A DNA stretch of 64,000 nt from Aspidiotus rigidus (Eukaryota; Arthropoda; Insecta; Hemiptera; Diaspididae), in assembly GCA_035079385.1 (NCBI GenBank), contig JAVHKY010000046.1, positions 1,302,001 through 1,366,000 on the forward strand. Direction: 5' to 3'. The notes below the pieces were generated by a model. That model was not told where the DNA came from and did no database searches. It saw only the letters and a list, made by a program, of their open reading frames with translations. Position 1 is the first letter of the stretch. Every line of letters starts with the position of its first letter. The position numbers and the translations under genes were made by a program. Below are positions 56,850 through 64,000 of the stretch, piece after piece.

Positions 56850-59410
56850 ATTTTTTTCATTTATTCGACAACGTATCCTATTGGTTAGTGTCTGGTTTAA
56901 CCTTTTGTTAAGACCATTTGAAGAGGCGTTGTCGACTGCTGTTACTACATGTTTAATTTTTTTTGAATCTAGGAAGTTATTGAATTCTTCTGAAGTTAGA
57001 CTCCCATATTGATCTGTTAATGACAAACCTATTGGGTGTTCACCACAAACATTATTAATTAATTTGACAAACTCTGAGGTTGTTTGATAAGTAGATGCCA
57101 AAGTATAGGCGTACCTTGTAAAGTGGTCAACCAGGAGGAACAAGTAGCGTTTTGTTGACCGTCTGCCCCCAAAAACACCAATGGTATCAAGGGACATGAT
57201 GTCAAAAGGTTGTTTAGCTGGCCCAAGATACCCTAAACAGCCTTTATCTTTTTTTATTCTCGTTTTATTTTTTATGCAGACTTCACAAGTACTGCAAGTA
57301 TTCTCTATTAACTTGTACATATTTTTAAAATAATAGTTAAGTCTTATTATATTTATTAAATGCTTCATTCCAATATGACCATAGTGTAGATGGGTGTTTT
57401 TTATCAATCTACCTCCAAGAGCCGAGGACAAGTGTATCCGGGACTTATTTCCCACGTTTCTATACTGGATATTGTTCCTATCTATAGTATCCCTTTTAAA
57501 TAATTTCCTTTGATCATCAATTATATCATCGATGGTCAAGAGTTTGATAGTACAAAGGCAATCTTTTAGGACACATTCGTTGGGGTTTAAAACTGGATTG
57601 CGTGAAAGACAGTCTGCCTCAACATTCATAACTCCAGGTTTATACTGAATATGAAAGTTGAACTGGAGTAAGTAATTCAACAAATCCCCCAACTCTTCAT
57701 CCGTTCTTGAGGTAACTTTTAGGTTTTCAAGGGGCTTATGATCGAAAAACACTGTGAACCTCCGCCCCAATAACCAATATTGCCAGTATTTCACTGCCTC
57801 ACGAATCGCGATGTATTCAATATAAATTGCCTTTTTCTTTTTTTGGCATTCATAGAGCTTTCTTGAAAAATAAGCAATCGGTTTTCCGCAGCTATCCCTT
57901 TGAGGCTGCTTTAAAACGGCACCTACTCCTTCTAGACTGGCGTCGGTATAAATGTATATAGGGAGGTTTTCATTGAAGACTGCTAAAATGGGTGAAGACA
58001 TCAAGTAAGATTTTATATTATCAAATGCTTGCTGGCACTCCTTGGTCCAATTAAATTGAACATTTTTCCTAAGAAGATGATGAAATGGTTCGAGCACTTT
58101 TGCAGTGTTGGGAATGTATTTATGGTAAAAATTTACCTTTCCCAGGAACTGTCTTACATTTTTTGTTGTTGTGGGGTTCGGGAAATCACGTATCGCTTTT
58201 AAATCATCTGTTAGTGGTCGTACAGTATCTCTACCGATCACATGACCAAGGTACTTTACCTCCTCCATTGCAAATTCACATTTAGAAAATTTTAAACGGA
58301 ATCCCTCCTCCTGAATTGCTACTAAAAGAGTTTCAATGTGTTTTAAGTGTTCTTCAAAAGTGTCTGAAAAAACAAGGATATCGTCGATGTAATTTACACA
58401 AAAATTTTGAAGATTTCGTTTTCTGATTATCCCTGCTAAAATCCTTTGAAAAATAGCGGAAGCGTTCTTGAGACCAAATGGCATACTTAACCACTGAAAA
58501 TGGCCACTTTGTGTAGGTAATGAAAGCGGTTTTTTGACGATCTTTGATCCTCAGGGGAATTGTCCAAAAAGCTGAATTTATATATCCAGTGACGAGAACC
58601 ATTTCTTTCTCTGTGTTTGAATAATTAAATCATCAATCAATGGGTACGGGTAGACCTCGGGAACTAACAATTTGTTGAGCTCCCTGAAGTCCACGTACAT
58701 CCTGTTTTTTATTTTTTTGTCTCCATCCTTCTTATATGCCAGGGTAACTGGAGAAGCAAACAGGGAGGTGGATTCCTCAATGATTCCATGTTTTAACAAT
58801 TCGGAAATCTGTGCTTCGATTTCTTTTCTATCCTCATTAGAACAACGGTACGGTTTTTTTGTTATGTATTTATTTTCAATTAATTTAATATTTGCTTCAT
58901 AGTCTTTAACATAACCTATGTCAAATTTATTTTTTGCAAAAGAGGAACCATGTTTATCTACAAGCTTAAAAATTTTTTTCTCTTTTCGGCATCAAGATGC
59001 CCTGTTTTAATTTTGAATTCCTCAACGGAGATAAACTCATTCCAATTCACTAACATAGGTGAATTTGTGTAATTGTGATGAATGGGTGGGTTTAGATCAT
59101 GGTTTAGGCAGTTTAAGGGTTTTTGGGATATTTGACCATTTTCATCTTGGCAAAGCCTGAATTTTAAGATATTGTCTAAACCTAATAAGATGTCATATTC
59201 AAAGTCTTCCCTATCAACCACAAAAAATCGAGTTTCTTGTTCAATGTCGAACACTTTCATTTTTAAGAATACTATTCCTAGCAACTCGTCCGCTCCACTC
59301 ATCGTTTTGTACGAAAATCTTCTTTTGTAAGCATTATATTCATTTTTTATTTTTTTGAAGAATTTTAAATTTATTAATGTTATGTTTGCGCCCCCATCAT
59401 AGAGGGCCAC
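56850..59410 (-). pseudogene. Gypsy pol: protease, reverse transcriptase, RNase H, integrase core
   Basis: Protease: ALYDGGANITLI (family D-S/T-G; here DGG) and ILLGLDN. RT: ESTSLFASPVTLAYKKDG, MYVDFRELNKLLV, MPFGLKNASAIFQRIL and catalytic YIDDILVFS. RNase H: TDASLEGVGAVLKQ and FFDHKPLENL. Integrase: HYGHIGMKHL, CSTCEVC zinc module, MSLDTIGVF and LTDQYGSLTS. The third catalytic position reads NGLNKRLNQ, Lys where Glu is normal. Frameshifts occur at an A-run near 58970, near 58580 and near 58500. It is not translatable as one protein. Confidence 0.9.
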
Positions 59411-59436
59411 TGCTTCAAGATCTTCGATGATAGTGT

Positions 59437-60360
59437 TTAATTTGATGAGCGGAGGAATTTCAAGTTTTTTTGATCAGCAACTTCTTGATTAAAAAAATCT
59501 TCCATTTCAGTATTATTGGCAAGACGTATGTTTTTTTCTTTATCCTTTTCAGATTTTTGTAATTTCCATTTATTCTTGCATTCACTTTCAGTGTGTAACC
59601 TTTGATATCCTAACTTCTCACACACGGGACAGAATTTACTATCCTTATTATTTTTATCATAATTTTGAGAGAAAGATTTTCCCTTAAATTCATTTTGTCT
59701 GTTTTTCATGTCTTTGTTAACATTGCTACTATACTTAGGAGAGGAAGTGTTTTCACCTAGCCGGTTAAGTTCGGCGAGAAGTTTTCCAAATGTATCAACA
59801 GTTTTCTTGTTAATTTTTTGTTGGATGGACATGGGTAGCCCTATCACTGTCAATCCTACCCGTGATTTTTCTGTGAATTCCGAGTCAGCATCAATTAACA
59901 AATTCATTTTTTTAATAGCGTATTGTGAAAAAGAAGTCCCACTTCGCCACTTATAATTAATAGCAAACCATACTTCAGACCAACCTTTTTCGCTGAAAGA
60001 TTCCAGAAATTTTGAACTCCATTCCTCCCATGAGTCCTCTCCGACGAGCTTCCAATTGGCCTGGAACCATTCCAATGGTGAGCCTTCAAGGAAAAGGCGA
60101 AGAGCCTCCACACGTTGGTTAATGCTGATTTTGAGTCGATCACATTCGGTGACAAACGTACGCTACCAAACCCTAGCGTTCTGGTTCACCCCAGTGAATT
60201 TTTCTATCACCATGTCTTTTGTGATGCTTTGGAGGGAACGTTTTTTTTCCGATGTATCGATCTGGTCTGAAGTGGGAACGGCATCCTGTGGCGTTGATTC
60301 CTCCAGAAACCATTCATCATAAATTGGATTATCATTGTCATCAAAATAAATTTTTCTCAT
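59437..60360 (-). pseudogene. Gypsy gag with one premature stop
   Basis: ATG at 60360 opens MRKIYFDDNDNPIYDEWF. One in-frame TAG (60163-60165) follows NARVW; the frame then runs on through RVEALRLFLEGSPLEWFQ, SYSQYA-like SFSQYAIKKMNLLID and a Cys-His knuckle CPVCEKLGYQRLHTESEC to a stop at 59437. Gag forms the particle that packages the RNA. A single substitution separates it from an open frame. Confidence 0.8.
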
Positions 60361-60638
60361 TTCTTCCGAAAGTGTGACTTGGACTCGACGAAACTGACTT
60401 CTTGATTGCTGTTAATTTCATTAGTTCCACGTGTGACGACAAAAGATATTTTTCTTTAGGGAAAAGATATACTTTACCTTCCCCATCTATTTGCAATGAC
60501 CGAACAGCAAGCACAGAACTCTTATTGTCGGCTGTTGTTTCAGCAGATAACAAAAAACGAACTTTCATTTTAAATTAGTTGAAAGAGATTTTATGTGAGT
60601 TACTCAGCCGCGAGAGAATAAGTACGTTACGAATTTAA

Positions 60639-60647
60639 GTATCGATT
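60639..60647 (-). other. Gypsy primer-binding site complementary to its own LTR
   Basis: Minus-strand bases directly after the 5' LTR are AATCGATAC. The sense LTR contains GTATCGATT (plus-strand AATCGATAC at 60716-60724), an exact 9-nt complement. No tRNA-type TGG start is seen. Confidence 0.55.
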
Positions 60648-60914
60648 TATAAGTTCGCAATGAACAAAAATGAAAACTTCGATGATGCACGTAAATTTTA
60701 TTTCAATAATTAGCGAATCGATACGAAGCTTTCGACGACGCGACAAGAACTGGACATAATTATTAGGAAGTACCTAAGAGTGATACAACCACGTACACGT
60801 TTATACGTGCATCAATGAACAATATACAATTTTAATTAAAAAACTAGATAAGCGATAACGGTATGGTATGGCCTGAAATACGGTCGCAGTGGCGAGCGGA
60901 ACTTCAATCTTACA
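60648..60914 (-). repeat. Gypsy 5' LTR
   Basis: 267 bp, paired with 53059-53325. A weak TATA-like TAATTAT lies about 38 bp upstream of the self-complementary GTATCGATT in sense orientation. Confidence 0.9.
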
Positions 60915-61104
60915 TACATTCGCCGTTAATTGAACTTGAGAATTACAGAGAAACATATTTTTAATGAATGAAACAAAGAGAATGATAATCATGATGTTAA
61001 AAATTGTAATAGTAGTAGAAGTAGTAGTATAATGAAATACCTCGATCAACATAAACAACAAGCAATTTGAATACATTTAATTTTTCTTACTCGAAAACGC
61101 TCAA

Positions 61105-63404
61105 TTACCATTCGGCATCACCATTCGCCTTTTGAAAAATATAATCTCGTCCAGCTAAATTCATAATACCATCTTTTAAATAGAATTTCCATTTATTCCT
61201 TGATCGATTGATCTAAAAGAAAATTGAAATCTATTGTCATAGAGAAAAGGTGTTGAACAGAATTAGTTCAATGCAACTATTTTTTCAATCTCATTACTTT
61301 ATCGTACTGACATACGACAACATTTTCGGTTTCAAATAAATCAGTATTGTCACCCTCGCTGACGTCATCTCCAGAATTCAGAGGATCCTATGAAGAATGA
61401 AAATGTAATGGTCTCATAAAGAGGGAAAGAAGAAGAAAATAGAGAGAATTTACCTCTTCAACTCCATTTTCTGCTTCATTATTATCCTCTTCATCTTTAT
61501 CATCGTTTTCATCGTCATCGTCGTCATCATCATCGTCGAGGTCGTCGTCATCGTCATCGTCTTCATCGTCATCGGAAGTATCGTAAACGCCGTCCAACTG
61601 TGAAAATAATTCGCTGCCTCTCATTTTTTTCTGTGAAGTACTCGTCTCTCCACCCGGTGCGTCGCGCGCAAAACGTGATAGTACAATCTTGATACCGTTC
61701 GTTTCTATCGAAGATTCTACTTTTTTTTTCTGCGTTATAAAAGCACTTGATTTGAAACGATAATTATTATCTGCTTCATCATTGAAATCATAAATACCGT
61801 CTACTTGACCTATATTCCCCGAGACCTGCGAACACAAATTGTGAATGAAGCAACATCTAGGAAAACGATAAACAAGAATAAAATATGAATTATTAGCTCT
61901 CAGGATCTACATAACTTCTCAAAAGATGTAGAACGGCCTCAGATATCGTCATTTTTCAAAATAGAAATATGCGAGCAAGGATGAACTATTTTATATCATC
62001 ATCGAGCACGTATCGAGACAAAAAACATATGAGCAGATCGTACCTGATTGAGGTGTGAGAATTGACGATTATTCGAGTTTTCCACGGATAGCAGACCTTG
62101 AATTCCATTTATTTGAGTATGATTACCTGAGAAAAGATCAATATGAGAAGAAACGAGGGAAATTAAAGAAAATATTCAGTAATTACTTACGAGCAATACC
62201 AATGGAATTTGCTTGCGTATTATTAGTTTGACTCTGCAGTGATGCCGTGACATGTTGTTGTAACAGAGTAGAGGCTACATTGACCGGTAACGCCATTGTA
62301 GCCGAAATCACTTGAGCTGTTAATATTCGTTGCAATTGATCAGCTGAAAAATTGAATTGCTATGAATGCCGAAACAGAACAAATATAAACGTTGAATAGA
62401 TATACTAATTGACATACTGGCAAGGGCTGAAGCTGGAACTTGGATATTGTAAACACGAGATTGCGGATCTTGCGAACCAGCAGGTGCCGGTAAAGTCAGT
62501 TGGATGGGTACCATCTTCTCCTGAACACTATTCGTGACAGGCTGAGTTTGCACTTGAGGGGATGGTTGCACATGAGACTGCTGAATATTTGGTAAATTTG
62601 AAGCTTGAACAGGTACGGAAGAGTTTACAGGAACAGTAGCAGAATTGGCAACTGTAACGGCTTTCACTCTTGATGACTGAGTCAAGGTAGCAGGTATACC
62701 ATCGGCTGTTAGAAATTGAAAAGAGTTAAAAAAAACAAACATGGAATCATTATGCCAGGGAATGATGAAACCTTACTTTGTTTAGAATGAAGACTTTTCA
62801 CATCGTTTTGAATAGTCTGTGATATTTGAAGAGGCGGAGGTTGAGGTTCAACAATTTCAGGCGGATCGACCGCTTTACTGGCTTGTACTTTTGCTTCCCA
62901 CATTTGTCTCAATTCCTGAAGCACTTGTTCATCAACACCTTCGTCCAGAAAGGCCTCTCGAACGCCGGCAAGCACATCATCCATTACATTTGCATAGAAC
63001 TTCATCTACACAGAAACAATTTTGCATCGTCTAGCTCAATTTAATCAACACGATTTTCGCTGTTCGATAATCGAAAATTGCATGAGCTCATCAAATCGGT
63101 ATACTGAAATTACGCAGCGAACTCATTTCGCAACAGTCGCACGCAATATCACTTAATCCTCTCATCTGTCGCAAAATAATCCATGTAGTCTTCCACAAAA
63201 TGAAACCAACACAGAAGAACTTTTCATAAAAAACGAAATGAGAACAAACGAAAGTGGATTACATTCAATCACTAACTCTGCAGTATGATAATACTACGAC
63301 TTGAACTAAGGTGACAATGATGAATGAAAACGAGTAATAATGGAATATTATAATGAGTTACTTACTGCAGTCGTCGGGTTTGTCGCAGATGTTATAAACG
63401 ACAT
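61105..63404 (-). CDS. TfIIA-L: TFIIA large subunit precursor (TFIIA alpha/beta), complete
   Basis: Eight coding exons with GT/AG borders: 63404-63366, 63005-62777, 62705-62418, 62343-62191, 62126-62044, 61825-61454, 61387-61298, 61212-61105; 1362 nt, 453 residues (vertebrate and fly proteins are about 370). The N-terminal helical domain (KFYANVMDDVLAGVREAFLD, VLQELRQMWEAK) pairs with TFIIA-gamma. A Gln/Val/Thr-rich linker follows, then an Asp-rich stretch encoded in 61500-61575, and the C-terminal barrel DPLNSGDDVSE...FETENVVVCQYDK...RSRNKWKFYLKDGIMNL...GDAEW that contacts TBP. Two Taspase1-type sites occur: QVDG|IYD (271-277) and QLDG|VYD (340-346). The protein stabilises TBP on promoters and acts in the nucleus. 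No poly(A) signal AATAAA; ATTAAA follows the stop. Confidence 0.95.
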
Positions 63405-63685
63405 TCTTACACAAAATTCTCACGACTAATATTCATGAATCTGCTATCTACTCATCGGACTCCTGTAATATTGACAGAAGCCAAATAGTTTCACGATCCG
63501 TGCTGCTTATATACTAAGGGGGATCGCTCTGTTACCAGACATTTTGTACGAATCTGACGTCACGCAAATAATTCTCCTCACTCCTTAGAGGAGGTTAAGT
63601 AACTCGCGCAGTTTCATGTTGTTGCTACGGAACATGAATGTTCAGCGCTGGCGTAGCATTGCTCACGAGTTTTTTGGAAATAGTA
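63405..63685. promoter_or_regulatory. TFIIA-L upstream region
   Basis: It must contain the 5' UTR and core promoter, but no TATA/Inr pair could be assigned with confidence. It includes the 70-bp repeat at 63595-63665. Confidence 0.35.
63595..63665 (+). repeat. 70-bp repeat, inverted copy of 39846-39917
   Basis: GTAACTCGCGCAGTTTCATG through TAGCATTGCTCACG, about 85 percent identical by eye to the reverse complement of 39846-39917. Confidence 0.65.
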
Positions 63686-64000
63686 GCGATGGGCGGTTAT
63701 CAGTTGATAACCGATTAATCGGTTTATTCTTGGGTAAAATTACCCGAAAAACCGGTTTATTTGTAATTGACAGTTAACCTGAAAAACCGGTTAATAAGAG
63801 CGCATAAACCGATTAACCGCCAAAATTAAAAATTTTCCAACAATTTTGAATTTTAAATTGATAATTTGACAAATTTGAAGCACCAGGCGGAGGAAATAGG
63901 AATTATCAACAAATATATTTCTCAATCAATAACACATAAGCGATCTTGCTTCTCTATTTTTTTAATTTTTGCAATTTTGAGTGCAAAAAAGTGGAAGACC
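63686..64000. repeat. hAT-like MITE of the CGGTTAATCGG family, cut by window end
   Basis: TAGCGATGGGCGGTTATCAG, then GATTAATCGGTTTATTCTTG, matching 38883-39200 closely, including AAATTTGAAGCACCAG. The right end is outside the window. Confidence 0.8.

Larger units (their letters stand above)
53839..56850 (-). mobile_element. 5'-truncated Penelope-like element inside the gypsy integrase
   Basis: The right border falls in an A/T-rich stretch where integrase (RINE) passes into NNKKTLTQSRE, the end of the GIY-YIG protein also seen at 35985-36020 (NNKKTLMQSRE). The left border is ACCGACTTTTCTAACTAG, the same terminus as at 27648 and 35150. The internal sequence matches 31734-32930 and 34580-35945. 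It contains a Helentron at 54526-55683. Confidence 0.75.
53059..60914 (-). mobile_element. Gypsy-type LTR retrotransposon with nested insertions
   Basis: LTRs 53059-53325 and 60648-60914, each 267 bp, with two differences seen (TTCGTAATG/TTCGCAATG; ATATGC/ATATAC). TSD TACA on both sides (53055-53058, 60915-60918). Minus-strand LTR runs TGTAAGATTG...GAACTTATA. Polypurine tract GGTGAGGGGA precedes the 3' LTR. Order gag, protease, RT, RNase H, integrase. A Penelope-like insertion of about 3.0 kb splits the integrase. It lies about 190 bp beyond the TFIIA-L stop codon, so it may be in or near that gene's 3' UTR. Confidence 0.9.

Noticed and set aside
60639..60647. Conventional tRNA primer-binding site for the gypsy
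   Set aside because: No TGG start and no recognisable tRNA 3' complement within the first bases after the LTR; the self-complementary match is stronger.
61388..61453. Extension of the TFIIA-L ORF past the Asp-rich region (VNSLYFLLLSLF)
   Set aside because: This is intron read-through; the GTAAAT donor after GVEE and the downstream exon DPLNSGDD restore the family sequence.
61500..61580. GAT/ATC trinucleotide run as a stand-alone microsatellite
   Set aside because: It encodes the acidic stretch of TFIIA-L in frame, a feature expected for this protein.

Overview
This is a eukaryotic, AT-rich, intron-containing genomic window, almost certainly from an insect. The N-terminus of its liprin-alpha gene has the MWNMMCDVMPTISED form I associate with insect liprins, and the repeats (R4/Dong, RTE, Penelope-like, gypsy, Helentron, MULE, hAT-like MITEs) fit an arthropod. 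No species is claimed. There are no operons, no prokaryotic genes and no recognisable tRNA or rRNA genes. Three host genes can be modelled from splice sites and family knowledge. (1) Liprin-alpha, minus strand: the first coding exon (24905-25153) and the second (471-572) are seen, joined across a 24.3-kb intron; the rest lies beyond position 1. (2) BBS5, plus strand: seven exons, 49451-51693, 343 residues, complete. (3) TFIIA large subunit (TFIIA-L/GTF2A1), minus strand: eight coding exons, 63404-61105, 453 residues, complete. Their roles are unrelated (presynaptic scaffold, ciliary cargo adaptor, general transcription factor), so they are neighbours rather than a pathway. Everything else is mainly mobile DNA, much of it nested. 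Layout: 1-25 kb, the liprin intron, holds relics of a LINE and a Helitron, an R4/Dong retrotransposon beside a (TTA)n run, a MULE (9057-13513, 9-bp TSD) that carries an RTE LINE (10902-12707, 13-bp TSD), three copies of an unclassified interspersed repeat, a 2.2-kb element repeated almost exactly at 44-46 kb, and a Helentron (20184-22775) that carries a second MULE (20411-21408). 25-29.5 kb: hAT-like MITEs made almost entirely of one short motif, then quiet AT-rich DNA. 29.5-37.5 kb: two TRIM retrotransposons and a Helitron packed into one (TA)n tract, a minisatellite split by another Helitron, and a decayed Penelope-like element. 38-49 kb: a MITE-dense stretch with many exact 7-8-bp or TA target duplications. 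53.06-60.91 kb: a gypsy-type LTR retrotransposon in which a Penelope-like tail contains a Helentron, which in turn contains a MITE (four levels deep). The most interesting signal is shared by the three LTR elements (gypsy, TRIM1, TRIM2). In each one the first 9-13 bases after the 5' LTR, where the tRNA primer-binding site should be, are exactly complementary to a stretch inside the element's own LTR. In TRIM1 that stretch sits 32 bp downstream of a TATA box, at an arthropod-like initiator. This is the layout expected for Tf1/sushi-type self-primed reverse transcription. All three LTRs begin TGTAAGA after a G-rich polypurine tract, so the TRIMs may be non-coding relatives mobilised by the gypsy lineage.
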